A DNA stretch of 64,000 nucleotides from Actinoplanes cyaneus. Its GTDB lineage: Bacteria; Actinomycetota; Actinomycetes; Mycobacteriales; Micromonosporaceae. A model generated the notes under the pieces. That model saw nothing but the letters and a program-made list of their open reading frames with translations, was not told the DNA's origin and did no database searches. Every line of letters begins with the position of its first letter. Positions within the stretch are counted from its first letter, which is position 1. The position numbers and the translations under genes were made by a program. Shown piece by piece: positions 1-8,080 of the stretch. The stretch covers positions 62,001-126,000 of the forward strand of contig NZ_BOMH01000071.1 in NCBI RefSeq assembly GCF_016862095.1, given 5' to 3'.

Positions 1-157
1 CCGTGGCCGTCTCCTCTATCGCGAATCCCTCACCGCGTCCGTCGGCGGGCAGCATCGCGGCATACAGATCCGCGTTGGAAATGTCCACCGTTCCACCCTC
101 GCGGGCCACCAGAACACTCAGGACCGCACGCAGATTGACGTCGCTGAGATAGCGCAT
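1..157 (-). CDS. Partial hypothetical protein (N-terminal 52 residues)
   Basis: The reading frame opens with ATG at 157 and runs off the left edge of the window, so only the first 52 residues are seen. They begin MRYLSDVNLRAVL and look like a compact, soluble, mixed alpha/beta N-terminus with no signal peptide. Codon use is typical of the genome (GC-rich third positions). I do not recognise the family. The gene diverges from the cold-shock gene to its right. It could be a small complete gene ending just outside the window or the start of a larger one. Confidence 0.5.
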   Translation of the reverse strand, partial: MRYLSDVNLRAVLSVLVAREGGTVDISNADLYAAMLPADGRGEGFAIEETAT

Positions 158-577
158 GAGGCGACTCGTTCCTGTGGAGGGCGACGGCCTGAGGGAATGG
201 GATGAGGCAATCGAGGAGCCGGGGCAATCGAGGAGCCGAGGGGATCGTGGTTTCCGCAGCACCTCGAAACCTCCTCAGCCTACTCCCGGGCCGCCCTCGC
301 CGGGTGTGTCGCTGCCCCGGTGGGGGACCGGCGCCGACAAGGACGCCGATCTCCCCGGGCCGGCGACCGGCGGCGTGGTTCCGGGGCGCAGCCGGATTTC
401 TGTGCTACGGTTCCCTCGTTGCAGTTTTGATTTCCGTAGACGTTTTCGGCGCCTGATGGGTTATCTGAGCCCTTCCAGGCGCTTTTTCGTTTTCCGTGTC
501 GGTTCGACGCGGGTGATCAACTCGGCGGCGGGAGAATCCGCACAGTGTGGATTCCGGCAGCTTGCGAGGACAAAGAC
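158..577. other. Intergenic region upstream of cold-shock gene
   Basis: About 420 bases between divergent genes. It contains a 16-bp direct repeat (206-221 and 223-238, GGCAATCGAGGAGCCG) just upstream of the partial gene, and a strong hairpin at 449-482 followed by five T. The stretch 415-500 is clearly less GC-rich than its surroundings, which fits a promoter and long untranslated leader for the cold-shock gene. Open frames here lack coding character. Confidence 0.5.
449..487 (+). terminator. Hairpin plus T-run upstream of cspA (terminator or 5' UTR attenuator)
   Basis: GCGCCTG at 449-455 pairs with CAGGCGC at 476-482, an inner GGG/CCC pair extends the stem, and TTTTT follows at 483-487. 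It has the form of an intrinsic terminator on the plus strand. No plus-strand gene lies before it, and it sits about 90 bases before the cspA start. A structured, attenuating cold-shock leader is therefore as likely as an ordinary terminator. Confidence 0.5.
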
Positions 578-781
578 ATGGTTACAGGCACCGTGAAGTG
601 GTTCAACGGCGACAAGGGCTTCGGCTTCATCAGTCAGGATGGTGGCGGCCCCGACGTGTTCGCCCACTTCTCGGCGATCTCGGCGAGCGGTTTCCGCAGC
701 CTTGACGAGAACCAGCGGGTGGAGTTCGACATCACCCAGGGTCAAAAGGGTCCGCAGGCGGAGAACATCCGCGTGATCTGA
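578..781 (+). CDS. cspA: Cold-shock protein, CspA family
   Basis: A 67-residue single cold-shock domain, the usual family length. It begins MVTGTVKWFN and carries both nucleic-acid-binding motifs: RNP1 KGFGFI at residues 13-18 and RNP2 VFAHFS at 27-32. These proteins bind single-stranded RNA or DNA in the cytoplasm and melt RNA secondary structure in the cold. The ATG at 578 is preceded by GAGGA at 566-570, so the upstream in-frame ATG at 545 is not needed. A long AT-richer leader with a hairpin lies upstream, as expected for RNA-level control, and a perfect 14-bp terminator stem follows the stop. Confidence 0.95.
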   Translation: MVTGTVKWFNGDKGFGFISQDGGGPDVFAHFSAISASGFRSLDENQRVEFDITQGQKGPQAENIRVI

Positions 782-792
782 TCCACACACCA

Positions 793-830
793 CCAACGGC
801 GGCTCGACTGGTTCAGCGAGCCGCCGTTGG
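793..830 (+). terminator. Terminator after cspA
   Basis: A perfect 14-bp inverted repeat (793-806 with 817-830, arm CCAACGGCGGCTCG) encloses a 10-base loop 11 bases after the cspA stop codon. There is no T-run, which is common for actinobacterial terminators. Confidence 0.8.
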
Positions 831-882
831 CGTTCCATCAATAGCAATTGTTCACACCATGTTTGTTTCAAGGAAGGGCTGT

Positions 883-1089
883 ATGACGACGATCAGCACG
901 GCATCGCACGCATCTGTTTCCCGCCCGCTCTCCGGCCTCTCGCGTTTCCGGTCCCCGGTCGCGACCGCCGGAGGCGTGACCCCGTTCCTGGCTCCCGCCG
1001 GCGCTGACGACCTGTCGCCGGTGCTACCCACCTCCGACCGCGGTGAGCAGGCGATGCATCGCCTCCGCCACCCCTTCACGTCGCGGTAG
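883..1089 (+). CDS. Small hypothetical protein, 68 residues
   Basis: A short frame starting with ATG at 883, five bases after a good ribosome-binding site (AAGGAAGGG at 870-878), ending in TAG at 1087-1089. Nearly all third positions are G or C, as in real genes here, and the composition is Ser/Pro/Arg-rich (starts MTTISTASHASVS). No domain, signal peptide or membrane segment is visible. It stands alone between the cspA terminator and the convergent response-regulator gene. The ribosome-binding site and codon use favour a real gene; the lack of a recognisable family keeps confidence low. Confidence 0.4.
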   Translation: MTTISTASHASVSRPLSGLSRFRSPVATAGGVTPFLAPAGADDLSPVLPTSDRGEQAMHRLRHPFTSR

Positions 1090-1113
1090 TCGCGCCCGGC
1101 GGTTCCGGCGTCG

Positions 1114-1749
1114 TCAGGCGTCGAGGTATTTCAGCACGGCCATGACCCGCCGGTTGTCGTCGTCGGACGGCGGCATCCCGAGCTTGGCGAAGATGCTGTT
1201 GATGTGCTTGCTGACCACTTTCTCCGTGATGAACAGCCGGGCCGCGATCGCCGCGTTCGAACGGCCCTCGGCGATGTGCCGCAGCACCTCCTGCTCACGG
1301 GCGGTCAGCCCGGCCAGGGGCTCGCGGCGGGCCAGCATCTGGGCGACCACCTCCGGGTCGAAGGCGGTGCCACCGGCCGCGACCTGTTGCACGGTGGCCA
1401 CGAACTGCTCGACGTCGGAGACGCGTTCCTTGAGCAGGTAACCCACCCCACCGGCCTGGTCGGTGAGCAGCTCCCGCGCGTACAGCGGCTCGACGTGCTG
1501 CGAGAGCACCAGCACCGGAAGGCCCGGAATCCGCTCGCGGGCCGCGATCGCCGCCTTCAGCCCCTCGTCGGTCTGGGTGGGCGGCAGCCGCACGTCCACG
1601 ACCGCCACGTCCGGCCGGTGGCGCAGCAGCGCGGGCAGCAGCGCCGGCCCGTTGTCGATGGCGTCGACCACCTCGAAGTCGAAGGCCTCCAGGAGACGGG
1701 TGAGCCCGTCCCGCAGCAAGGTCAGGTCTTCGGCGATGACAACGCGCAC
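1114..1749 (-). CDS. NarL/LuxR-family response regulator
   Basis: A 211-residue regulator with an N-terminal receiver (about 1-120) and a C-terminal LuxR helix-turn-helix (about 147-211, with LTAREQEVLRHIAEG). The receiver is canonical: acidic pair E7-D8, phosphoacceptor D52 in VVDVRLP, and Lys107 in GYLLKE. The GTG start at 1749 gives VRVVIAED, the normal beginning of such receivers, and overlaps the upstream kinase by 28 bases. The two form a translationally coupled two-component system. The kinase should phosphorylate D52 so that the dimer binds DNA; the signal and targets cannot be read from the sequence. Confidence 0.93.
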   Translation of the reverse strand: MRVVIAEDLTLLRDGLTRLLEAFDFEVVDAIDNGPALLPALLRHRPDVAVVDVRLPPTQTDEGLKAAIAARERIPGLPVLVLSQHVEPLYARELLTDQAGGVGYLLKERVSDVEQFVATVQQVAAGGTAFDPEVVAQMLARREPLAGLTAREQEVLRHIAEGRSNAAIAARLFITEKVVSKHINSIFAKLGMPPSDDDNRRVMAVLKYLDA

Positions 1750-2987
1750 GGCAACTCCATGGTGACGACGGTGGGACCGCCGGGCGGGGACGAGACCGCC
1801 ATCGTGCCATCGAACGCGCCCAGCCGTCGCTCGATGCTGTGCAGACCGGTGCCGCGCCCGGCGTCGGCGCCGCCATTGCCGTCGTCGCCGACCTCCACCG
1901 CGAGCACCCCTTCCACGTGCGACAGCGAGACCCATGCGGACTTGGCGCCGCTGTGCCGGCTCATGTTGGCCAGCGCCTCGGCCACCGCGAAGTAGACCGC
2001 CGACTCGAGCGGCGCGTCGAGACGCCCCGGCAGATGGGAGCGGACGGCCGTGGGCACCGGCAGGTGCATCGCCAGCGCCTGGACCGCGCCCTCCAGCCCG
2101 CGCTCGGCAAGCACCGGAGGGTGTATGCCGCGGACCAGGTGACGCAGGTCGACCAGGGCGCTGGTGCTGGCCGCCCGGGCCTCGGCGAGCAGTTTCAGTG
2201 CGGCGGTGGGGTCGCGGCGCACGAGCCGTTCGGCCAGCCCGATCGTCATGCCGACCGCGACCATCCGGGCCTGCGCGCCGTCGTGCAGGTCACGTTCGAT
2301 GCGGCGCAGCTCGGCCGCCTGCGCGTCGATCGCGTCGGCCCGGGTCACGGTCAGGTGCGCCACCCGCAGCCGCAGCTCGGCCGAGCGGGTCGGGGCGAGG
2401 AACAGCCGCGCGAAGCTGACGTGCACCCTCCGGATCAGCGGTGCCAGGATCAGGGCGAGAAGCAGCAGCGCCAGACCCTGGGGGAGGGCCAGCCATGCTT
2501 CGGCGCGATTCGCCGTCGGCCAGAACACGCCGTACCCGAACCAGAGCCCGCCCAGATGCAGCCACAACGGCACCAGCAGGACCCCCACCAGCCCGTACGC
2601 CGTGATCGCCACGACGATGAGGCCGAGCGCCGCCGCGACGAGCGCGCCGGGCAGCAGCCAGGCCGCGTCGCGCCAGGTCGCCGGGTCGGTGATGATCCAC
2701 CGCAGCCATCGGCCGGTGCCCACCTCGGCGTCGGCCGGCGCGGGAAGATACGGGCGGCGGATGGGCAGGCCGGCCCGGGTGCTCAGGCGCCGCTCCAGGT
2801 CGGCACGCCAGCGCACCACGGTGGTGGCCACCGCGAGCAACTCGGCGCCGAGCACCGGAACGGGGCTGAGCACCAGCCCGGCCAGCCAGAGCATCAGCAC
2901 CGGCGCGTTGAGCAGAGCGAGGCTGATCGCGAACAGCGCGTCCACGATCGCGCTCACACCGGTGCGCAACCGGCCCCGCAGCGTCAT
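1722..2987 (-). CDS. Two-component sensor histidine kinase (HisKA_3 type)
   Basis: A 421-residue membrane kinase. Hydrophobic segments around residues 11-60 and 105-190 form a multi-pass sensor region. The dimerisation domain carries the phosphorylated His235 in ERDLHDGAQARM, and an HATPase_c domain follows with the N-box ALANMSRHSGA and the G-box GRGTGLHSIERRL. The ATG at 2987 (MTLRGRLRTG) is chosen because the 54 residues upstream in this frame are Pro/Gly-rich and the hydrophobic domain starts directly afterwards; GGGGG lies just upstream. It is co-transcribed with the NarL-type regulator. In Actinobacteria such pairs often sense cell-envelope or redox stress, but nothing here identifies the signal. 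Confidence 0.9.
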   Translation of the reverse strand: MTLRGRLRTGVSAIVDALFAISLALLNAPVLMLWLAGLVLSPVPVLGAELLAVATTVVRWRADLERRLSTRAGLPIRRPYLPAPADAEVGTGRWLRWIITDPATWRDAAWLLPGALVAAALGLIVVAITAYGLVGVLLVPLWLHLGGLWFGYGVFWPTANRAEAWLALPQGLALLLLALILAPLIRRVHVSFARLFLAPTRSAELRLRVAHLTVTRADAIDAQAAELRRIERDLHDGAQARMVAVGMTIGLAERLVRRDPTAALKLLAEARAASTSALVDLRHLVRGIHPPVLAERGLEGAVQALAMHLPVPTAVRSHLPGRLDAPLESAVYFAVAEALANMSRHSGAKSAWVSLSHVEGVLAVEVGDDGNGGADAGRGTGLHSIERRLGAFDGTMAVSSPPGGPTVVTMELPCALSSPKT

Positions 2988-3168
2988 GCCCCCATCATCG
3001 CGCGGCGGCGCGACCACCCCGCCCGGTGGGGTGACTGCCTTCTCCGGGCGGAACCGGTAGAGGCCGTCACCTCGGGGTATCTCCGGCTGGGTGACGCCCG
3101 ACCCGATCGACGTGACCGCACCGCTGGCGCCCGGCGCGCCGCGCCGCATCCTCTACTGGATGTAGGCT

Positions 3169-4506
3169 CTACCGGGCGTGCGGCCGGAAGGCCAGGATCG
3201 CGCCCCGGTGTTCGAGCTCGGTGGTGGGCCGCCCGTCCCGCCCCAGGACGCTGCCGGACGGGTCGGTGGCCACGTAGACGGTACGGCCGTCCGGGCTGAT
3301 CGCGACGTCCCGGTAACGATCGACGGTGTGCAGCTCGGCGACCGGATCGCCGTCCCCGCCCGGCGGGAACCGGTACACCGTCCCGTCCTTGAGCGCCGGC
3401 ATCAGCAGCGACCCACGCCAGGCCGGGATCCCGGGCGCGTCGTAGAAGTCCAGGCTCGACGGCGCCACCGTGGGCCAGCACATGTTCGCGTCGCCGGCAC
3501 ATCGCGGATCCTGGAAGTCGTACCCGTCCGGCACGGTCCCGACGGTGCGCAGCGGCTCGGTGTACGCCGCGCTCGTGAAACTGCTCTCGGCGGCGGTCGG
3601 CACCGACGGCGGGATCACGTAGTCGCTGTAGGTCAGTGACGAGCAGGGTGCCGGCGCGGAGGCGGACCAGTCGGCGAAGCGGTAGGCCCTGTCGTCGCGG
3701 CGCCCGGCGACCCGCGGCCAGCCGTAGTCGCCACCCGGCCGGATCTCGTTGATCTCGTCGTCGGTCTTCGGCCCCTGCTCACTGGAGTAGAGACGACCAC
3801 GCCCGAAGACCAGACCCTGCGCGTTGCGGTGCCCATAGGACCAGACATGGGTGCGTACGCCGTCGAGCACCGGATTGTCCCGCGGAATCGTCCCGTCGCG
3901 CTCGAGCCGCAGCACCTTGCCCTGGTAGGCGGACCGGTCCCGCGCGTCGGCCGGCAGGTCGCGGGCACGGTTGCGCAGGCAGAACCGGTCGAACTGGTTG
4001 TTTCCCTGGTCGCCGATCGTGTAGTACAGCTTGTCGTCGGGCCCGAGTACGAGCCGGCCGGAGTCGTGGTCGGGACTGGCCGGCAACCCGGTCAGCAGAT
4101 CGGCGTGGTGACGCAGGGTGCCGGTCGTCACGTCGTACCGGAAATCGGCGATCTTGAATTGCTCCGTCACGGCGGGCGACGGGTCGGCGTCGTAGCTGTA
4201 CGCGAGGTAGACGTCCGGCAGGCGCAGCGCCATGCCGAGCAACCCGTCCTGGCCGCGCAGCCCGCCGATCGCCTCGGTGACGGTCGCCGCCACGCGGGTC
4301 GTGCCGGTGCCGGGGTCGATGCGGAGCACACGATGGCCGCTGCGCTCGGTCACCCAGAGCCATCCGTCCGGCCCGGTCAGCACCTCCCACGGATGCTGCA
4401 ACCCGGAGGCGAGCACCCGCAGCGTGAAGCCGGGCGTCGCCGGCGCCGCGGTCGAGCAGGTGAGCAGGGCGGCCGTCGCCGCCGCGGCCGCCAGAAGTCT
4501 GCGCAT
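3169..4506 (-). CDS. Secreted PQQ-dependent sugar dehydrogenase (glucose/sorbosone dehydrogenase family)
   Basis: A 445-residue exported protein. A signal peptide (MRRLLAAAAATAALLTCSTA) is followed by a six-bladed propeller of the soluble aldose dehydrogenase family. Recognisable pieces are GLQHPWEVLTGPDGWLWVTE near residue 35, RGQDGLLGMAL near 85, the YTIGDQGNNQ turn near 165, and YGHRNAQGLVF and YSSEQGPKTDDEIN near 230-255. The family oxidises aldose sugars using PQQ and calcium outside the cytoplasm. LLTCS resembles a lipobox but has Thr at -1, so a lipid anchor is doubtful. The gene is monocistronic. No PQQ synthesis genes are in the window, so the cofactor would have to come from elsewhere. 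Confidence 0.85.
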   Translation of the reverse strand: MRRLLAAAAATAALLTCSTAAPATPGFTLRVLASGLQHPWEVLTGPDGWLWVTERSGHRVLRIDPGTGTTRVAATVTEAIGGLRGQDGLLGMALRLPDVYLAYSYDADPSPAVTEQFKIADFRYDVTTGTLRHHADLLTGLPASPDHDSGRLVLGPDDKLYYTIGDQGNNQFDRFCLRNRARDLPADARDRSAYQGKVLRLERDGTIPRDNPVLDGVRTHVWSYGHRNAQGLVFGRGRLYSSEQGPKTDDEINEIRPGGDYGWPRVAGRRDDRAYRFADWSASAPAPCSSLTYSDYVIPPSVPTAAESSFTSAAYTEPLRTVGTVPDGYDFQDPRCAGDANMCWPTVAPSSLDFYDAPGIPAWRGSLLMPALKDGTVYRFPPGGDGDPVAELHTVDRYRDVAISPDGRTVYVATDPSGSVLGRDGRPTTELEHRGAILAFRPHAR

Positions 4507-4601
4507 CAGGCGCGCATACCCCGATCATGCCCGGTCAACCGGTCCGGCCGCCCACCGCGGCCGAGGCCCCGTCGAGCCTCGGACCCGGTGGTGCTCGGCG
4601 G

Positions 4602-5489
4602 CTAGGCGCCGTCCTTGTGGTTGTGGGCGCAGTCGGCACCGGTCAGCGTCGACGTCCGGGTGGCGACCTGCGCGCCGTCGACGACGGTGGAGCAGGTGAC
4701 CGCGGGCGGCGGGAGCTTCGGCGTCAGGTTGTAGACGCTGAAGACGATGCGTACGCCCCGCGAGCCGAACCAGGGGAACTTGGCCCGGTACTCCCACGGC
4801 AGGCTGACGTCCTCCTCCTTGACCTCACCGGTGATCGGGTCGGTGTACTGGACGCGCGCCGTCTTGACGTCCTTGCTGTCGGCGCGCAGGACCAGTTCGT
4901 GCGGCTTCCCGGTGGCGTTCTTCCCGACCTCCGGAATGCGCTGCAGCAGGGTGGACACCAGCGTCGCGGCGGCCTTGCGGGCGTCGAAGTCCTGGTCGTC
5001 GTGGAGGAACCCGATGTTCAGCCCGACGAGCAGGGCACCGCGGCGTACCCACAGATCGTGGCCGTCGATGTCGGAGACGTCGAACCAGCTCTCGTCGGCG
5101 TCCGGGACGCCGTTCTCCTGCAGCTGGCTGTTCTTCACCCGCCGCCGGTGGTCGGCCAGATTCTGCTGGTAGGAGAGGTGCGCCGACTCGGGATCGGGTT
5201 GCAGGGCCAGGGAGAGCCAGTGGCCGCCGAGCGCGTGGCAGGAGAGCGAGCTCGGCTCGGGCGACTCCGACGCTTTACGGTCCTCCCAGTTCAGGGCGGT
5301 GACCCCGGACGCGGCGAAGTCGTCGGGGGTCAGCAGGTCGCACATCTGCGGTGTCAGCCTGCCGCCGACCGGCTGCGGCCACGACGCGGGCTTGGGGTCT
5401 GTCCCCGTCGCCGGTTTCCCGTCGGTTCCGGAACAGGCGGCCAGGCACAGCATCGTGACGGCCGCCGCCAGCAGGCGGTGCTTTCTCAT
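4602..5489 (-). CDS. Putative lipoprotein of unknown function
   Basis: A 295-residue lipoprotein with signal sequence MRKHRLLAAAVTMLCLAAC, where LAAC is a good lipobox and C19 is the lipidated cysteine. The mature protein has a CDLLTPDDF motif near residue 50 and a cysteine in LSCHALGG. This arrangement recalls the DUF3558-type lipoproteins of Actinobacteria, in which a CDLL segment opens the domain. That similarity is from memory and uncertain. It lies alone between the dehydrogenase and a divergent small gene. An extracytoplasmic anchored location is well supported; the function is not. Confidence 0.75.
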   Translation of the reverse strand: MRKHRLLAAAVTMLCLAACSGTDGKPATGTDPKPASWPQPVGGRLTPQMCDLLTPDDFAASGVTALNWEDRKASESPEPSSLSCHALGGHWLSLALQPDPESAHLSYQQNLADHRRRVKNSQLQENGVPDADESWFDVSDIDGHDLWVRRGALLVGLNIGFLHDDQDFDARKAAATLVSTLLQRIPEVGKNATGKPHELVLRADSKDVKTARVQYTDPITGEVKEEDVSLPWEYRAKFPWFGSRGVRIVFSVYNLTPKLPPPAVTCSTVVDGAQVATRTSTLTGADCAHNHKDGA

Positions 5490-5790
5490 CGGTGTCCTTT
5501 CCGTGGCGCGCGGTTCCGCGACGCACGAAAAGGAAAAGGGAAATCACGCCCGCGCGCCCCGATTCCCGGCAACTCCCGACGATCCGGCTGTCGGCCCTGC
5601 TGGTGGCGTCGTGTCCGGAGCCCGCACCGGACAACACCGGACATCCGCCGGAACCGGGCCGGATCCCGGCGAACGGCGGGCCGCCGCTGACCACGTGCCT
5701 CACCGGCGCGCTGCGGGCGGCGGCGTCGTGAAGATCATCTGTGAACAACGACTCGTCGGCACCGCCCCGGGTCGTTCCTAGGATGTGCCC

Positions 5791-6042
5791 ATGACCGATG
5801 CCATCACCCCGGACCAGCTGCGCCAGCAGATCAAGGATCTCGATGCGGAGATCGCCGAGCTCCGCCGCCTGGACACCGACGCGCAGGCGCGCCGCGGCGA
5901 GGACGGCGACGAATCCGAGGGATTCGTCGAGAACGAGGAGCTCGCCACCGAACTGACCGGCATCGCCGAGAACGAGGCCGTCATCGACGTGCTCACGCAG
6001 CGCCGGGAGAGCCTGCAGGCCAAGCTCGACGCCGCCGGGTGA
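5791..6042 (+). CDS. Small acidic coiled-coil protein, 83 residues
   Basis: An 83-residue, highly charged protein. Residues 8-30 and 60-80 have heptad-like patterns (LRQQIKDLDAEIAELRRL and VLTQRRESLQAKLDAAG) joined by an acidic linker (GEDGDESEGFVENEEL), suggesting a helical hairpin. The ATG at 5791 follows AGGA at 5780-5783 with good spacing; an in-frame GTG at 5785 is the alternative. It is transcribed alone and ends at a 15-bp terminator shared with the convergent conservon operon. I know of no assigned function. Confidence 0.75.
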   Translation: MTDAITPDQLRQQIKDLDAEIAELRRLDTDAQARRGEDGDESEGFVENEELATELTGIAENEAVIDVLTQRRESLQAKLDAAG

Positions 6043-6047
6043 CACAG

Positions 6048-6080
6048 CCGCACAGGCCGCCCGGCGGGCGGCCTGTGCGG
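6048..6080. terminator. Bidirectional terminator between convergent genes
   Basis: A perfect 15-bp inverted repeat (6048-6062 with 6066-6080, arm CCGCACAGGCCGCCC) with a 3-base loop. It sits between the stop of the plus-strand small gene (6042) and the stop of the minus-strand binding-protein gene (6088). It can serve both directions. Confidence 0.85.
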
Positions 6081-6087
6081 CATCGGC

Positions 6088-7044
6088 TCAGCGGAGCCAG
6101 GTCTCCCAGGTCTCGCGGTGCGCGTCGGCCCACTTCTTGGCCGCGTCGTCGGCGGAGAGCCGGTTCTGGGTCATGTCCCTGGCGACCTCGTTCTGGTCGG
6201 CGTTGCTCCAGGTCCAGTTCTTGATGAAGGTCGCCGCGGGGGAGCCGGAGTCGACGAAGGCCTTGCGGGCGATCTTGTCGAGCTCGTAGGGCGGATAGTC
6301 GCAGGCCACCGCGTCCACGATCGTGTCGCAGCCGGGCTTGTAGGCGGGCAGCGGGATGTGCGTCAGCTCGAGGTCGGGCAGCATCGACTGCGGCTCGTAG
6401 AAGTACCCCAGCAGCGGCTTCTTGTCCTTCTGCGCCTGGCGGAACGCGGCGACCAGCTTCTCCTCGCTGCCGGCCGAGACCACTGTGTAGTCCAGCTCGA
6501 GGTTCTTGATCAGCGCGGCGTCGTTGGTGACGAACGACGGGTCGGCGCCGAGGAACTGGCCCTTCCCGCCCGAGCGCGACGTCCGGAACAGCTCGGCGCG
6601 GCTGTTCAGCTTGGTCCAGTCGGTGATGTCCGGGTACTCGTCGGCCATCCACGACGGGACGTACCAGCCGACGGAGCCCTTGTTGCCGGTCAGGCCCAGC
6701 TCGACGGCGACCTTCTGGCCGTCGATGTACTTACGCTTCAGGTCGTCGTGGCCCCAGTTCTCCAGGATCACGTCGATGCTGCCGTCGGCCAGGCCCGCCC
6801 ACGACGCGGTCTCGGTCAGCGAGACGGTCTTCACGTCGCAGCCGAGCTCCGTCCTGAGCAGGTAACCGACGACGGCGGCGTCGGCCGCGTACCCGGCCCG
6901 GGGGTTGAGCACCATGTTCACCCTGCCGCAGCTCGCCTGGGCGGGCACGCCGGGCGGTGGGGTGATCGCCGCCTCGCTGCCCGAACAGCCGGCGAGCGCC
7001 ACCAGCCCGAGGACGGCGAGCGCCCGGGCGAGTCCGCGCCTCAC
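6088..7044 (-). CDS. Glycine betaine/proline-type ABC substrate-binding lipoprotein (OpuAC family)
   Basis: A 318-residue lipoprotein. Signal peptide VRRGLARALAVLGLVALAGC ends in the lipobox LAGC, followed by an OpuAC type-II binding fold that begins after about residue 40. Segments such as GYLLRTELGCDV, DGSIDVILENWG and KPLLGYFYEPQSML match quaternary-ammonium binding proteins, where aromatic residues cage the ligand. It would capture betaine, choline or a similar osmolyte outside the membrane. The GTG start at 7044 overlaps the TGA of the GTPase gene as GTGA, so it is translationally coupled as the last gene of a conservon. No permease or ATPase gene adjoins it, which is odd for an uptake system and suggests either sensing or pairing with a distant transporter. 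Confidence 0.85.
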   Translation of the reverse strand: MRRGLARALAVLGLVALAGCSGSEAAITPPPGVPAQASCGRVNMVLNPRAGYAADAAVVGYLLRTELGCDVKTVSLTETASWAGLADGSIDVILENWGHDDLKRKYIDGQKVAVELGLTGNKGSVGWYVPSWMADEYPDITDWTKLNSRAELFRTSRSGGKGQFLGADPSFVTNDAALIKNLELDYTVVSAGSEEKLVAAFRQAQKDKKPLLGYFYEPQSMLPDLELTHIPLPAYKPGCDTIVDAVACDYPPYELDKIARKAFVDSGSPAATFIKNWTWSNADQNEVARDMTQNRLSADDAAKKWADAHRETWETWLR

Positions 7045-7643
7045 CACGCCGACCCCGCCCGCTCCCGGCTCGTGCGCTTGGCGAGAACCTCCTCGGTGAG
7101 CGAGACCAGCACGCCCTTGACCGACTCGCGGTCGCGGGCGTCGCACTCGACCATCGGGACGCCCGCGCTGATGCCCAGCGCGTCGCGGACCTCGGCCGGG
7201 GAGAAGCTCTGCGCCCCGGGGAACCGGTTGATGCCGACGATGAACGGGATCTCGTGCTCCTCGAAGTAGTCGATGGCCGGGAACGAGTCCTCGATGCGCC
7301 GCGTGTCGACCAGGACGATCGCGCCGAGCGCGCCGGTGACCAGGTCGTCCCAGAGGAACGCGAAGCGGTCCTGCCCGGGGGTGCCGAACAGGTAGAGCAG
7401 CAGCGCGTCGTCGAGGGTGATCCGGCCGAAGTCGAGGGCGACAGTGGTGGTGGTCTTCTCGGACACGGCGGACGTGTCGTCGATGCCGATCGACTTCTCG
7501 GTCATCTCGGCCTCGGTGACCAGCGGCTCGATCTCGGAGATGGCGCCCACGAAGGTGGTCTTGCCGACCCCGAAGCCGCCGCTGATGACGATCTTGACAG
7601 CGATGGGGTGCGCTGCCGACGGCTCGCTAGAGCGCCCGGACAC
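7041..7643 (-). CDS. Conservon GTPase (CvnD-like, Ras/MglA-type ATP/GTP-binding protein)
   Basis: A 200-residue small GTPase with P-loop GGFGVGKTT near residues 22-30, switch region TTTTVALDFG, a DxxG-like LFGTPGQDRF motif near 85-95, and a base-recognition region VGINRFPG in place of a strict NKxD. These are the marks of the fourth conservon component. In Streptomyces such GTPases assemble with a kinase-like protein, a roadblock protein and a DUF742 protein at the membrane, a bacterial counterpart of G-protein signalling. The GTG start at 7643 overlaps the DUF742 stop by 17 bases, and the stop overlaps the binding-protein start by four, so the whole operon is coupled. Confidence 0.92.
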   Translation of the reverse strand: MSGRSSEPSAAHPIAVKIVISGGFGVGKTTFVGAISEIEPLVTEAEMTEKSIGIDDTSAVSEKTTTTVALDFGRITLDDALLLYLFGTPGQDRFAFLWDDLVTGALGAIVLVDTRRIEDSFPAIDYFEEHEIPFIVGINRFPGAQSFSPAEVRDALGISAGVPMVECDARDRESVKGVLVSLTEEVLAKRTSRERAGSAW

Positions 7644-8046
7644 GATCCCTGATCCTTTCGATCAAACTGGTGGAGAGCTCCTCGGGCTGTGGTGCCACGT
7701 CGAGGAAGCTCTGGGTGATCAGGTCGGCGACGATCACGCGGACCACGCCGAGCGGCGCGCGCAGCGCCACCGACAGATCGGCGATCGAGCGCGGCTCCTG
7801 GCACAGCTCGACGATGCGCCGCGACTCGAAGCGCAACGGGGCGGACAGGGCGGCCGGTGCCGCGCGCAGCAACGTCTCGACCCGCAGCCCGTCCTGCATC
7901 GGCTGGGTACGCCCGTTGGTGAGCATGAACGGGCGGATCACCGGATCCTCGTCCAGGTCGCCGGAGTGCAGCCCGCTGGACGGCCGGTGGTTACCGGCGT
8001 ACGGGAAAGCCCCGGGCTCCTCGGAGCCCCACGACTGGCCGGTCAT
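7627..8046 (-). CDS. DUF742 protein, conservon component (CvnC-like)
   Basis: A 139-residue protein with the DUF742 core after residue 40: DPVIRPFMLTNGRTQP, LRFESRRIVELC and RAPLGVVRVIVADL, a winged-helix-like fold. The first 35 residues are a flexible extension. It is the third component of the conservon, lying between the roadblock and GTPase genes and overlapping the latter by 17 bases. Family members are thought to help couple the kinase-like protein to the GTPase, possibly binding DNA, but the biochemical role is not settled. Confidence 0.9.
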   Translation of the reverse strand: MTGQSWGSEEPGAFPYAGNHRPSSGLHSGDLDEDPVIRPFMLTNGRTQPMQDGLRVETLLRAAPAALSAPLRFESRRIVELCQEPRSIADLSVALRAPLGVVRVIVADLITQSFLDVAPQPEELSTSLIERIRDRVRAL

Positions 8047-8080
8047 GCCGCCACCTCCGCTGCAGCGCTCGCGAGCTCGC

